64,000 nucleotides of DNA from JADZFO01 sp964512635 (lineage in GTDB: Bacteria > 4484-113 > JAFGCY01), in NCBI GenBank assembly GCA_964512635.1, contig CAZEJB010000005.1, positions 80,560 through 144,559 on the forward strand, in the 5' to 3' direction. Shown here one piece after another: positions 17,208-25,975 of the stretch. Every line of letters begins with the position of its first letter. Position 1 is the first letter of the stretch. The position numbers and the translations under genes are program-made. Under the pieces are notes generated by a model. That model ran no database searches and was not told where the DNA came from. It saw only the letters and a program-made list of their open reading frames with translations.

Positions 17208-18152
17208 ATGTCCCTGATCCTCGGACTCGACATTGGCGGCACATCGCTCAAGCTCGGCGCCTGGCGCGTGCGCCAGCCCCTCAGCATCGTCTGCGCCGAT
17301 CCTGAGACCCCGCCCCTTGAGCTGCGCCGCCTCGCCTGGCAGCCCGACATCCCGGTGCCTGCGGACACTGATTACCGCCTGGTCTGCAGCGCGATCACCC
17401 AGGCGATCCAGGACTTCTGCGCCGGCCTTGAGGAAGCGCCCGCGGCGCTCGGCATTGGATCCTGCGGCATCATCGCCCGGGGCGAGATCCTCGAGTCGCC
17501 TAACACGGCCTGGGACTACCTGCCGCTGTGCGACTGGCTCCAGCGCGAGCTGCAGATTCCCGTGCTGCTGGTCAACGATGCCGACGCCTTCCTGCTGGCA
17601 GCCCTGCAGCAGTGCAAGCCGCCCCCGGGCTCGGCCTTCGGCCTGATCCTCGGCACAGGCATCGGCACGGCCTTCTGGCTGGACGGCCGCCTGATCGCCG
17701 GCGGCTCCGGGATCAGCCCCGAGGCCGGGCATATCACCATCAGCCTTGACAGCCCGGAAGGCATTACCGGCATCCCCGGTTCATGGGAGAGCCTGGCCAA
17801 CAAGGCGGCCCTGCTTGAGCTCTATGCCCTCCTTGGCGGGCCGGCGGTGACCGAGCCGCTGGAGATTGCCCGTGCGGCAGCCGCCGGCGATCCGCCGGCC
17901 CTGGCCTGCTGGCAGCGCTATGGCCGCATTTGCGGCGCGGCGATCGGCAGCCTCTGCACGGTCTTCACGCCCGAGGCCGTGCTAATCGGCGGCGGGCTGT
18001 CCGGCGCCCGCGAGTTCTTCGAGCCGGCCCTGCGCGAGTACGTGCCGCGGCACATGCTGCGCAGCCAGCCGCAGCCGCGCATTGAGTTCATTGCCGAAAG
18101 CAGCGACACGGTCGCATTTGGCGGCGCGCTGCTGGCGGCCCGTTCGCTATGA
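17208..18152 (+). CDS. ROK-family sugar kinase-like protein
   Basis: 314 residues from ATG 17208; earlier in-frame codons are unlikely because the protein family begins with the ATP loop LGLDIGGTSLKLG. ROK proteins phosphorylate glucose, N-acetylglucosamine and similar sugars. LVNDADAFLLAA is the active-site region (usually E-N-D-A-N), GLILGTGIGTAFWLDG the second phosphate loop and PEAGHITI the GE-x-GH signature with a changed first residue. The usual zinc site (CxCGxxGCxE) is absent: the position reads GIPGSWESLANKAAL. The substrate cannot be told. It overlaps the next start by 4 nt. Confidence 0.88.
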   Translation: MSLILGLDIGGTSLKLGAWRVRQPLSIVCADPETPPLELRRLAWQPDIPVPADTDYRLVCSAITQAIQDFCAGLEEAPAALGIGSCGIIARGEILESPNTAWDYLPLCDWLQRELQIPVLLVNDADAFLLAALQQCKPPPGSAFGLILGTGIGTAFWLDGRLIAGGSGISPEAGHITISLDSPEGITGIPGSWESLANKAALLELYALLGGPAVTEPLEIARAAAAGDPPALACWQRYGRICGAAIGSLCTVFTPEAVLIGGGLSGAREFFEPALREYVPRHMLRSQPQPRIEFIAESSDTVAFGGALLAARSL

Positions 18153-18676
18153 TTAGCGCGATGCATGATTCCCCCCTCGGCGCGGCACCCGCTGTGGTCG
18201 CGCGACTAAAAGAGCGCGGACGCTGGCTGCTCACCGCCGAAAGCTGTACCGCCGGCCGCCTGGCCGCCGCCATTACGGCGGTTCCCGGAAGCTCCGGGGT
18301 TTATCTCGGCGGCGTGGTCAGCTACAGCCCGGCCCTTAAGCAGCAACTGCTGGGCGTTCCGGCCACTACACTGCGCCGGGCCGGCGCGGTCAGCGCCGAG
18401 ACCGCCCGGGCGATGGCTAGCGGCGCGCTGACCATACTGGGCAAAGAGGTCATGCTGCCGCGCCTGTCCCTGGCTACAACCGGTGTTGCCGGACCCGATG
18501 CGCTGGAGGGCGACGGCGAGGGCCAGCCTCCCAAACCCGCCGGGCTGGTCTACATCGCGCTCGGCACGCCCAAGGAAGTCCAGGTCCAGGAGCTGCGGCT
18601 GAGCGGCAGCCGCGAGGAAGTGCTGGCCCAGGCCGTCGATGCTGCCCTTAAGCTGCTGCTGGCTGAGCTGGGTTAA
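18149..18676 (+). CDS. pncC: Nicotinamide-nucleotide amidohydrolase (CinA C-terminal domain)
   Basis: 175 residues. The ATG at 18149 overlaps the ROK stop (ATGA), although a second ATG at 18161 could serve. PncC deamidates NMN to NaMN in NAD recycling. Family hallmarks are LLTAESCTAGRLAAAIT (catalytic Ser in ESCTAG), GSSGVYLGGVVSYS and ATTGVAGPDA. It is a stand-alone C-terminal domain, as in E. coli YgaD, without the N-terminal MoaB-like domain of CinA. Confidence 0.93.
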   Translation: MISAMHDSPLGAAPAVVARLKERGRWLLTAESCTAGRLAAAITAVPGSSGVYLGGVVSYSPALKQQLLGVPATTLRRAGAVSAETARAMASGALTILGKEVMLPRLSLATTGVAGPDALEGDGEGQPPKPAGLVYIALGTPKEVQVQELRLSGSREEVLAQAVDAALKLLLAELG

Positions 18677-18702
18677 GCCCTCCGCCCAGCGGCGCTGGGT
18701 TG

Positions 18703-18708
18703 TAACAT
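18703..18708 (+). promoter_or_regulatory. -10 box 6 nt before a GTG start (leaderless)
   Basis: TAACAT, 6 nt, then GTG at 18715. Confidence 0.6.
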
Positions 18709-18714
18709 TGCAGC

Positions 18715-20670
18715 GTGATAGCCCGGCAACAATCTTCTGCGCTGTGCTGGCCGCTGACCGGCAGCCTGCTGATTGCGGTCCTGCTCGCGGCCGGCCTGCT
18801 GCTGGCGCTGCCCGCCAGGGCCCGCGCCGCGGAACAGATCACCACCTTTGACAGCACAATCACCATCAACACCGACGGCAGTCTTGATGTTGTCGAGCGC
18901 ATCCGCCTTGTTTCGGAGGGCGACCAGATCAAGCGCGGGATTGTCCGCAGCTTTCCCCTGCGCTATGTGGAGCCGGACGGCAAGTGGCACCCGGTGGGCT
19001 TTCAGATGCTCAGCGTGCTGCGGGACGGCGAGCCCGAGCAGTTCCGGGAAGAGAACCTTGGCCAGAGCGTGGATGTCTACATCGGCCAGGCCGAGGTCTT
19101 CCTCGAGCACGGGGATCATAACTATGAGCTGCATTACCGCACGGACCGCATGATCAGCTTCCTGCAGGACTTTGACGAGCTCTATTTCAACATCACGGGT
19201 AATGAGTGGCAGCTGCCGATTCTCTCGGCCAGCGCCGCCCTGCGTCTGCCTCAGCCGGTGGCGACCGCGGACATGTATGTCTATGGCTATACGGGGGCCT
19301 ATGGTTCGCAGGCGCAGGACTACCGCGCCTCGCTCAGCCGCCCCGGCGAGGCCGTAATCAACGCCAGCCGCCGCCTCGATCCCGGGGAGGGGCTGACCGT
19401 CGTCCTGCGCTGGCCCAAGGGCGTCATCCCGCCGCCGACCGCCGAGCAGCTGGCCTATGAGCAGTCGCTGCGCGATGCCGAGGCCGCAGCGCTGGCCGAG
19501 CAGGCCGCGGAGCAGGAACGCTATCGCCAGATGATGGCCGAGAAGGCCGAGCGCGACCGCCGCGGCCTTGACGCGCTCTCAGTCGCCGCCGTACTGCTGG
19601 TGATGCTGATCTACCTGATCAGCTGGCTCGCCGTCGGCCTTGACCCGTCGCGCGGCGACCCGGCCGCCCTGCGCGCCCCGCCCCAGGATGTCAGCCCGGC
19701 GGCCCTGCGCTTTATCCGCAACATGAAGTTCGATCCGCTGTGCTTCACCACCGCGGTCATCTCGCTGGCTGCCAAGGGTTACCTGCGCATCAGCCAGGAC
19801 AAGCAGGGTGATTACTCCCTGCAGCAACTCAAGAAGGCTGATCCGGGCCTGCCGGAAGAGGAATCCAAGCTACTGAGCAGCCTGTTCAACGGGGCCAGCA
19901 GCCGTCAGGTATCGAGCGGCAATTTCACCCACTTCCGCAAGGCCAGTGACAACCTGCACAATGTGCTGAAGCAGCGTTACGGCAAGGGCTTTTTCCGCAG
20001 CAACGATGGCTGGCGCGGCTTTGGCGCCTGCCTGAGCTGCTCGCTGGGCTGCGGCATCCTGGTGTTTGGCACCGGGGCCAGCGTGATCTTCCGCTCGCCG
20101 ATCCCGATTGCCGCAATTGTCGTGCTGTGGCTGCTCAACTGGGCCTATGGCCGGCTGATCCCGAAGTACACACCCCAGGGCAAGACAATCCTCGAGCAGT
20201 TCGAACCCCTGCGCCAGGCCCTTTCCGGCGGGCAGCCGGTGGAAATGCTGATGCCCTCCAGCGCGCCGATGAGCCCGGCCCTGTTCAGCCAGTTCCTGCC
20301 CTATGCGCTGGCGATGGACCTGCAGGCGGCCTGGGCGCAGCAGCTGGAAGAACAGCTCAAGCAGGCGGCCCAGAAGGCTCCGCCGCCCGTGCAGGGCAGC
20401 GTGCTGCAGGAGCAGCCGGGCTATTACAGCGGCATTGACTGGTACTACAACCCCTACCGCCGGGACTATCGCTATGGCCAGCTGGTCAGCAACCTCAGCC
20501 AGAGCTTCAACCGCCAGCTGTCAGTCGCCTCGGCGCCGGTAGTAGTGTCCTCAGGTGGATCCAGCTCGGGCGGTTCAAGCAGCTCGTGGTCCGGCTCCAG
20601 CTACAGCGGCGGCGGCGGCGGCGGGTTCAGCGGCGGCGGTGGTGGCGGTGGCGGCGGCCGGGGCTGGTAA
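18715..20670 (+). CDS. DUF2207 membrane protein
   Basis: 651 residues from GTG 18715 (no Shine-Dalgarno). A signal peptide ends ARARAAEQ near residue 40. The extracytoplasmic DUF2207 domain opens with ITTFDSTITINTDGSLDVVERI and the typical RGIVRSFPLRY. A membrane helix lies near residues 287-307, a second hydrophobic block near 440-480, and a cytoplasmic region lies between them. The C-terminus is a Ser/Gly-rich tail ending SGGGGGGGGGRGW, standard for DUF2207 and TPM-related proteins. The function of the family is unknown. The gene ends 6 bp before a strong inverted repeat. Confidence 0.93.
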   Translation: MIARQQSSALCWPLTGSLLIAVLLAAGLLLALPARARAAEQITTFDSTITINTDGSLDVVERIRLVSEGDQIKRGIVRSFPLRYVEPDGKWHPVGFQMLSVLRDGEPEQFREENLGQSVDVYIGQAEVFLEHGDHNYELHYRTDRMISFLQDFDELYFNITGNEWQLPILSASAALRLPQPVATADMYVYGYTGAYGSQAQDYRASLSRPGEAVINASRRLDPGEGLTVVLRWPKGVIPPPTAEQLAYEQSLRDAEAAALAEQAAEQERYRQMMAEKAERDRRGLDALSVAAVLLVMLIYLISWLAVGLDPSRGDPAALRAPPQDVSPAALRFIRNMKFDPLCFTTAVISLAAKGYLRISQDKQGDYSLQQLKKADPGLPEEESKLLSSLFNGASSRQVSSGNFTHFRKASDNLHNVLKQRYGKGFFRSNDGWRGFGACLSCSLGCGILVFGTGASVIFRSPIPIAAIVVLWLLNWAYGRLIPKYTPQGKTILEQFEPLRQALSGGQPVEMLMPSSAPMSPALFSQFLPYALAMDLQAAWAQQLEEQLKQAAQKAPPPVQGSVLQEQPGYYSGIDWYYNPYRRDYRYGQLVSNLSQSFNRQLSVASAPVVVSSGGSSSGGSSSSWSGSSYSGGGGGGFSGGGGGGGGGRGW

Positions 20671-20676
20671 GCGACC

Positions 20677-20774
20677 AGGTTACAGGGGACAGGTTACAGG
20701 GGACAGTCTGAGCACTGCACTCAAAGTCTCTGTCTTTCTGTCCCCTGTCCCCTGTAACCTGTCCCCTGTAACCT
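20677..20774. repeat. 30-bp perfect inverted repeat (AGGTTACAGGGGACAG dimer) between convergent genes
   Basis: Left arm 20677-20706 consists of two copies of AGGTTACAGGGGAC. Right arm 20745-20774 is its exact reverse complement, with a 38-nt loop. It sits between the DUF2207 gene and the convergent DinB gene and overlaps the DinB stop codon by two bases. It could stop transcription from both sides. I recall the same word as a dispersed element in other genomes. Confidence 0.9.
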
Positions 20775-21279
20775 AAGTAGCCGCCTTCTTGGCGATCCAT
20801 TCCTGGGTCTCTTCAAAGTTCGGGCCATAGATGCTGGGCACTGTCAGACCGGCCTGGCGCATCAGCACCGAGAGCTGCCCACGATGGTGTACTTCGTGAT
20901 GGATCAGCGCGTTGAGCGAGATGTGCATCGGCCACTCCATCATGCCCCACATGTTGTAGACCTTCTGCAGGTCGTCTGCGCTTTTGCCCGCCGCCTGCTC
21001 CTTGGTCTCCTTCACTGCCAGGTTGTACTCGTCCAGAATCTGCTGGGCGGTGGTGCCTTCCGGCATCATCCAGTACTCGTTCGTATGGATACTGAAGCCG
21101 CACTGGTTCAGCATCATGCCGTGGGTGGTGGCGATGTGCCAGGCGATATCGCCAAGGCTCGGGTGTCCTTCAGCCTTCTTGACAGCCAATGACTCGTCGG
21201 TCAGCGCCGCCAGCACTTTCTGAGTGGTGGCTGACTCATAGCCATAGCTGGTCAGAAATTCTTCTGCAGAGTGAAACAT
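20773..21279 (-). CDS. DinB-family protein
   Basis: 168 residues; the ATG at 21279 follows GAGGTAGG. This is the DinB/YfiT four-helix fold with a putative metal site of three histidines: H48 in DIAWHIATTHG, and the two of LIHHEVHHRGQL near residue 130. Family members are metal-dependent enzymes, often thiol transferases, but many have no known substrate. The C-terminal PSIYGPNFEE is typical. It is convergent with the DUF2207 gene. Confidence 0.9.
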   Translation of the reverse strand: MFHSAEEFLTSYGYESATTQKVLAALTDESLAVKKAEGHPSLGDIAWHIATTHGMMLNQCGFSIHTNEYWMMPEGTTAQQILDEYNLAVKETKEQAAGKSADDLQKVYNMWGMMEWPMHISLNALIHHEVHHRGQLSVLMRQAGLTVPSIYGPNFEETQEWIAKKAAT

Positions 21280-21402
21280 TGGTCCTACCTCACTTGTGAT
21301 GCGGCCACCTGATATTCAGCCCCGGCGGCCGTTAACATCATAACATATGTGTAGCGCTATGCAAGTACTGCTGGCACTGAATTCAGGAGAAGTGAAGAGG
21401 CC

Positions 21403-22809
21403 GTGGAGCAGATGCCTCCCGGCCTGCGCCTGCTCCGCTACAATGCGGCTCTGCGCTACGCCCTGCTCAAACACTATTACAACAGCCGGGGGGTTCCGGC
21501 CGCTCAGCGTCTGCGTGAACTTGAGGGCATGGCCGCCCTGGATTCTGCTGCCTACCGCGCCCGCGTGGAGGGGCAGCTGGCCGCAGCCGTGGACTATGCC
21601 GCCAGCCAGGTGCCCTTCTATCAGCGCCTTGGCGTACGGCGGCTGAGCGACTTCCCAGTCCTGGCCAAGCAGCAGGTCTTTGAGAATTTTGAGGCCATGC
21701 AGGCCCGGGGCGCTGACCGCCGGGGGGCCGGACTGGTCTCTACCAGCGGCAGCTCGGGACGCCGGCTGAATGTGCTTCATGACCGCGAGGAACAGGCCTG
21801 GCGGCTGGCCATCGGCTGGTACGGCGAAGCCCTGCCCGGCCGTCCCGGTGATGCCCCCATCGGTCTCTTTGAGGGCACCGGTTATCTCTGGGGTGCCAGC
21901 GATCTGCACAGCGGCGGCCTGATCGAGCTGCGCAAGCGGCTGCGCTATGCCCTGCGCCGCGAGGCAGTCTACGGCTGCTATATGCTTACGCGGGAGAAGA
22001 CTGCGGCCTATCATGCAGACCTCATGGCCCGCCGCCCGGCGCGAATCATGGGCTATGTGAATAACCTGCGCTCCTTCGCCCAGTTCGCCGCCGATCTCGG
22101 CCTGCCGCCGATCCCGGCGCGCAAGGTGATTCCCACCGCCGAACAGCTCGATCCCTATTCCGCAGAGCTGATCAGCGCCGCCTTTGACGCCCCCCTGCGC
22201 CAGCGCTATGGCGGCCGCGAGTGCGGCGGCATCGCTGCGCAGTGCGAGCATGGCGCCTGGCACCTTTTCACCTGCAACCTTTATCCCGAAGTACTGCTTG
22301 ACGACGGCACAATCGCCGGGCATGGAAGCGGCCAGTTGCTGCTGACCAGCCTGAACAAACGCCTGATGCCGCTGCTGCGCTACAACATCGAAGACCGCGT
22401 GGTGCTGCCGCCGCTGGATGGCCCGCCCTGCCCCTGCGGCCGGCCCTTCCCGCTGCTGAGCGCGCTGGAAGGCCGCGTGATCGACTACATCCGCTTTGCC
22501 GACGGTTCTACGCTGCATGGTCTGTGCGTGGCCGAGGCCATGCGCGCCAGCCAGGCCCTCGAGTTCATCTTTGTGCAGGACGAGATCGATCGCGCACGTC
22601 TGCTCGTCGTGCCCGGCGCGGGCTATGACGAAGCGGCGCTAAAGCGCGCGCTGGATAAGCTGCAAAGCTGGATACAGGGGCGGATCAAGGTAGAAGGCTT
22701 TCTGCTGCCCGAGCTGCCGAGGGATCTGACGGATCCGGCTGGCAATGGCAAGCGTCTGCAGTGCCTGAACCTCTGGTGGCGCCGGCAGTTGGAACAGGGC
22801 GCGTCCTGA
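21403..22809 (+). CDS. PaaK/CapK-like adenylate-forming enzyme, copy 1
   Basis: 468 residues from GTG 21403 (or ATG 21412); GAAGAGG precedes it. It resembles phenylacetate-CoA ligase and CapK/coenzyme F390 synthetase-like proteins, which adenylate a carboxylate. Visible motifs are the phosphate loop STSGSSGRR, RQRYGGRECGGIAAQCEHG, LYPEVLLDDG and LLTSLNKRLMPLLRYNIEDR. A CPCGRPFP segment could bind zinc. It is about 75% identical by eye to the gene at 24611, so the two are recent duplicates. The C-terminal ACT-like domain of true PaaK is reduced to about 90 residues. The substrate is unknown. Confidence 0.85.
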   Translation: MEQMPPGLRLLRYNAALRYALLKHYYNSRGVPAAQRLRELEGMAALDSAAYRARVEGQLAAAVDYAASQVPFYQRLGVRRLSDFPVLAKQQVFENFEAMQARGADRRGAGLVSTSGSSGRRLNVLHDREEQAWRLAIGWYGEALPGRPGDAPIGLFEGTGYLWGASDLHSGGLIELRKRLRYALRREAVYGCYMLTREKTAAYHADLMARRPARIMGYVNNLRSFAQFAADLGLPPIPARKVIPTAEQLDPYSAELISAAFDAPLRQRYGGRECGGIAAQCEHGAWHLFTCNLYPEVLLDDGTIAGHGSGQLLLTSLNKRLMPLLRYNIEDRVVLPPLDGPPCPCGRPFPLLSALEGRVIDYIRFADGSTLHGLCVAEAMRASQALEFIFVQDEIDRARLLVVPGAGYDEAALKRALDKLQSWIQGRIKVEGFLLPELPRDLTDPAGNGKRLQCLNLWWRRQLEQGAS

Positions 22810-22819
22810 GGCCGCAGCT

Positions 22820-23701
22820 TTACGCCGCCTGGCTTTCGTCTTCCGCCGTGTTCGCCGCAGTCAGGCCCAGCATTTCGCGGGTCTGCTGCGCCGTTGCAAT
22901 CGGGCGCTGCAGGATGCCGGCCAGCTCAACTATGCGCTCAACCAGCTCAAGGTTCGTCGCCAGTTTCGTGCGGGCATAGTCAAAGTGAATGCTGTCCTCA
23001 ATACCCACGCGCACACCACCGCCGGCTACGATGCTGGCAGTGTTCATCGGCAGCTGGAACTGCCCCAGTCCACAGCCGGACCAGACCGCGTCGTCCGGAA
23101 GGCCGGCGACCAGAGCAGAAAGGTTGCCGATGGTCGCGCTGATGTCGCCAAGGCTGCCCAGCAGCAGATTGAAGTAGGGTGTGCCATGCACCCAGCCCTT
23201 GCGCCTGAAGTAGCTGAACAGCGAGAGCATGCCCATGTCGAACACTTCGAATTCAGGCTTGATCCCGCGCTCGCTCATCTTCTGGATCAGCTGGGTCACC
23301 ATATCTGTCTTGTTTACGCCAAAGCCGGTGTTGCCCAGGGTCAGGCTGGCCATATCAGGCTTCTCGATGCCTTCAAGCTCAAGCACTTCGCTGCGGCGCT
23401 CGAAGTCGATCCAAACACGCCCGCTGGTAGTTCCGCTGATCACCACGCCGGGGCAGGCCTCGCGGATCGCTCGAAACAGCGGCGCGGCCCGGCTGGCCTT
23501 CCAGGTCGGCTGGCCGTCCTCGTACTGGTGGATGTGGATGATGCTGGCTCCGGCCCGAAAACAGCGGATGGCATCACTGATGATCTCGTCATCCTCGATG
23601 GGCACATGCGGTGTCAGCGCCTTGGTCGGGATCATACCGGTGATACAGAGGTTGATCACCAGGGGTGGATAGGGGGTCAGCGGGTGCGGCTCGTTGAACA
23701 T
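22820..23701 (-). CDS. Beta-keto acid cleavage enzyme (BKACE/Kce family, DUF849)
   Basis: 293 residues from ATG 23701. I prefer this over ATG 23710 because TAGAAT (23709-23714) overlaps the upstream ATG and ends 7 nt before the later one. BKACE enzymes use zinc and acetyl-CoA to split beta-keto acids, with 3-keto-5-aminohexanoate of lysine fermentation as the classic case. Motifs are TGMIPTKALTPHVPI near the N-terminus, the metal pair HIH after GASII, SGTTSGR, and GGGVRVGIEDS near the C-terminus (metal-binding Glu). It lies between the two ligase/acetyltransferase pairs. Confidence 0.9.
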   Translation of the reverse strand: MFNEPHPLTPYPPLVINLCITGMIPTKALTPHVPIEDDEIISDAIRCFRAGASIIHIHQYEDGQPTWKASRAAPLFRAIREACPGVVISGTTSGRVWIDFERRSEVLELEGIEKPDMASLTLGNTGFGVNKTDMVTQLIQKMSERGIKPEFEVFDMGMLSLFSYFRRKGWVHGTPYFNLLLGSLGDISATIGNLSALVAGLPDDAVWSGCGLGQFQLPMNTASIVAGGGVRVGIEDSIHFDYARTKLATNLELVERIVELAGILQRPIATAQQTREMLGLTAANTAEDESQAA

Positions 23702-23792
23702 CAGTCTCATTCTAACCGCGATGCAAAGTGTGTCCAGCCTGTCTTAACTGTGCCGGAGGCACAGCCTGGCATTGGACACTTCTTTCCGCGGT

Positions 23793-24485
23793 TCAGCTCA
23801 ACCCGTCCCAGGGCTCAAAGCCATAGTGGCTAGCCAGTGGCGCCAGATCCGCCAGCTCGGACGCCGAGGGCGGCACCGGGTCGTCCCCGCGGCCGGCATA
23901 AAAGGCATCAAGGTCCATCTCCAGCGTGGTCCAGTAAGTAACATCCAGCAGGCCAAACTCGGCCACCTTGGGGATCCGGCCGATCACGCGATAGCCATAG
24001 TGCCGCATGTACCAGCGGATGCTCTCCGGCCGGTCTGCATTGGTCAGCACCGTCCGTGCTCCCAGGCTGCGCATCCTGTGCAGCCGCGCATCCTGTAGCC
24101 GCCCGCCAAGACCCAGGCTGCTCCAGGCCGGATCGACGCCAAGGAGCGTGGTCTTCCCGCGCCCGGGGGCGATCATCTTCCAGCCACTGGCGCCGATGAT
24201 CGTGCCTGGCTCCGGGCTGGTGCTGTGCCTGGGCACACCTTCATCCCTGCCCGGCACACTGTCTCTGCCTGCCTGCGTAACTCGCAGCCAGGCTGCCGGG
24301 TCCTGGGGCGCACATACCACAAAGAAGTGCTCCAGTTCAAGCTCCTCCATCTCCGGGCCCGGCACATGGTGCATGTTGAAGAAGGCCATCACCCGCAGAA
24401 TTCCGGCGCGGTCATCCGCCCGGGCGGCTTCGATGGGAAGCTGCGCCATCTCTGTCGCGGGCATCTGGTGCTCAGAGGCTGTCAC
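23793..24485 (-). CDS. GNAT acetyltransferase, copy 1
   Basis: 230 residues from GTG 24485, with TAGACT exactly 6 nt upstream. The GNAT core shows the acetyl-CoA loop in VDPAWSSLGLGGRLQDARL and the late strand/helix NADRPESIRWYMRHYGYRVIGR. The N-terminal MAFFNMHHVPG...EELELEHFFVV is shared with the paralogue at 25972-26589. The substrate is unknown; the neighbours suggest an amine or CoA-linked small molecule. It starts about 125 bp from the second ligase gene, head to head. Confidence 0.85.
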   Translation of the reverse strand: MTASEHQMPATEMAQLPIEAARADDRAGILRVMAFFNMHHVPGPEMEELELEHFFVVCAPQDPAAWLRVTQAGRDSVPGRDEGVPRHSTSPEPGTIIGASGWKMIAPGRGKTTLLGVDPAWSSLGLGGRLQDARLHRMRSLGARTVLTNADRPESIRWYMRHYGYRVIGRIPKVAEFGLLDVTYWTTLEMDLDAFYAGRGDDPVPPSASELADLAPLASHYGFEPWDGLS

Positions 24486-24491
24486 CAGCTC

Positions 24492-24497
24492 AGTCTA
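24492..24497 (-). promoter_or_regulatory. -10 box 6 nt before a GTG start (leaderless)
   Basis: On the minus strand TAGACT, 6 nt, then GTG at 24485. Confidence 0.55.
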
Positions 24498-24598
24498 GCG
24501 CAGCAGGGACGCCCTGTCGCGATGCATGGCTGCGGCTGAACTGACCCGGATGGACGTCAATGTGTCGGCCTCAAGCGAACCGACGTCGACGGCTCGGC

Positions 24599-24604
24599 TA
24601 AAAT
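24599..24604 (+). promoter_or_regulatory. -10 box 6 nt before a TTG start (leaderless)
   Basis: TAAAAT, 6 nt, then TTG at 24611. It supports this rare start codon. Confidence 0.6.
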
Positions 24605-24610
24605 TGTGCC

Positions 24611-25975
24611 TTGCTCCGCCGCAGCCTCCTTCATCTCTACTACAGCAGCCGCGGCGTGCGCGCGCTTGAAACTCTGCGCGAGCTGGAAGCTCTGGCCCGG
24701 CTCAGCCCTTCGGCCTTCCTGGCGGCAACAAAAGAGCGTCTGCAGCAGGCCCTGGCCTATGCCCGGCGGCAGGTGCCCTATTACCGCACGCTGGATCGCA
24801 AAAGCCTTGATGACTACCCCATCCTGGACAAACGCCTGATCACCGAGAACTTCGCCGCCCTGCAGGCCGCAGGCGCCGAGCGCCGCGGCGCCGGCGTCAT
24901 CTCCACCAGCGGCAGCTCCGGCCGCAGCCTGGTGGTCCTGCACGACCGCCATGAGCAGGCCTGGCGCCTGGCCATCGGCTGGTATGGCGAGGCCCTGCCT
25001 GGCCGCCCAGGCGAGCCGGAGATCGGCATGTTTGACGGCACGGGCTATCTCTGGGGCGCCAGCGACCTGCGCAGCGGCGGAATCCATGAGCTGCGCAAAC
25101 GGATGCGCTATGCCCTGCGCCGCGAGGCGGTTTACGGCTGCTACCTGCTGACCCGCGAGAAGACCGCGGCCTATCACGCCGACCTGCTGGCGCGCCGCCC
25201 GGCCCGCATCATGGGCTATGTCAACAACCTGCGCTCTTTTGCGCAGTTCGCCGCCGAGCTGGGCCTGCCGCCGGTCCCCGCCCGCAAGGTCATCCCCACC
25301 GCCGAGCAGCTCGACCCCTTGTCGGAGCAGATCATCGCCCCGGCCTTTGATGCCCCGCTGCGCCAGCGCTATGGCGGGCGGGAGTGCGGCGGCATCGCCG
25401 TACAGTGCGAACACGGCTCCTGGCACCTGTTCAGCTGCAGCCTTTACCCCGAGGTGCTGCTGGATGACGGGACCATCGCCCCGCACGGCAGCGGCCAGCT
25501 TGTCCTGACCAGCCTGAGCAAGAAGCTCATGCCCCTGGTGCGCTACAACATCGAAGACCGTGTGGTGCTGCCGCCGCTGGACGGTCCCGGCTGCGCCTGC
25601 GGCCGGCCCTTCCCGCTGCTGAGCGCGCTGGAAGGCCGGCAGGTGGACTACATCCGCTTCGCCGACGGTTCCACCCTCCACGGCCTCTGCGTGGCCGAGG
25701 CCCTGCGGGCGATGCCGGTGCGCGAGTTTGTTTTCGTGCAGGACGAGGTGGATCGTGCACGACTGCTGGTGGTGCCCTATCCCGAATTCGACGAGGCCAT
25801 GCTCAAGCGCGCGCTCGACAAGCTGCAGACCTGGATCGCCGGGCGCATCCGCGTCGAGGGCGAGCTGTTGCCGGAGCTGCCCCTGGCCCTGACCGACCCG
25901 GCCGGCAACGGCAAGCGCCAGCAGTGCGTCAACCTCTGGTGGCGCAGGCAGCAAAGGCAGCCGCCGGGCGGCTAA
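24611..25975 (+). CDS. PaaK/CapK-like adenylate-forming enzyme, copy 2
   Basis: 454 residues from TTG 24611, a start chosen from the -10 box 6 nt upstream. It has the same domain order and motifs as copy 1: STSGSSGRS loop, RQRYGGRECGGIAVQCEHG, LYPEVLLDDG, LTSLSKKLMPLVRYNIEDR and GCACGRPFP. The first 15 residues of copy 1 are missing. The stop codon overlaps that of the convergent acetyltransferase copy 2 by 4 nt, so the two transcripts must interfere or be terminated together. The substrate is unknown. Confidence 0.87.
   Translation: MLRRSLLHLYYSSRGVRALETLRELEALARLSPSAFLAATKERLQQALAYARRQVPYYRTLDRKSLDDYPILDKRLITENFAALQAAGAERRGAGVISTSGSSGRSLVVLHDRHEQAWRLAIGWYGEALPGRPGEPEIGMFDGTGYLWGASDLRSGGIHELRKRMRYALRREAVYGCYLLTREKTAAYHADLLARRPARIMGYVNNLRSFAQFAAELGLPPVPARKVIPTAEQLDPLSEQIIAPAFDAPLRQRYGGRECGGIAVQCEHGSWHLFSCSLYPEVLLDDGTIAPHGSGQLVLTSLSKKLMPLVRYNIEDRVVLPPLDGPGCACGRPFPLLSALEGRQVDYIRFADGSTLHGLCVAEALRAMPVREFVFVQDEVDRARLLVVPYPEFDEAMLKRALDKLQTWIAGRIRVEGELLPELPLALTDPAGNGKRQQCVNLWWRRQQRQPPGG

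Noticed and set aside
22761..23833. Several plus-strand frames opposite the beta-keto acid cleavage enzyme
   Set aside because: Shadows of the BKACE gene, whose motifs are unambiguous on the minus strand.
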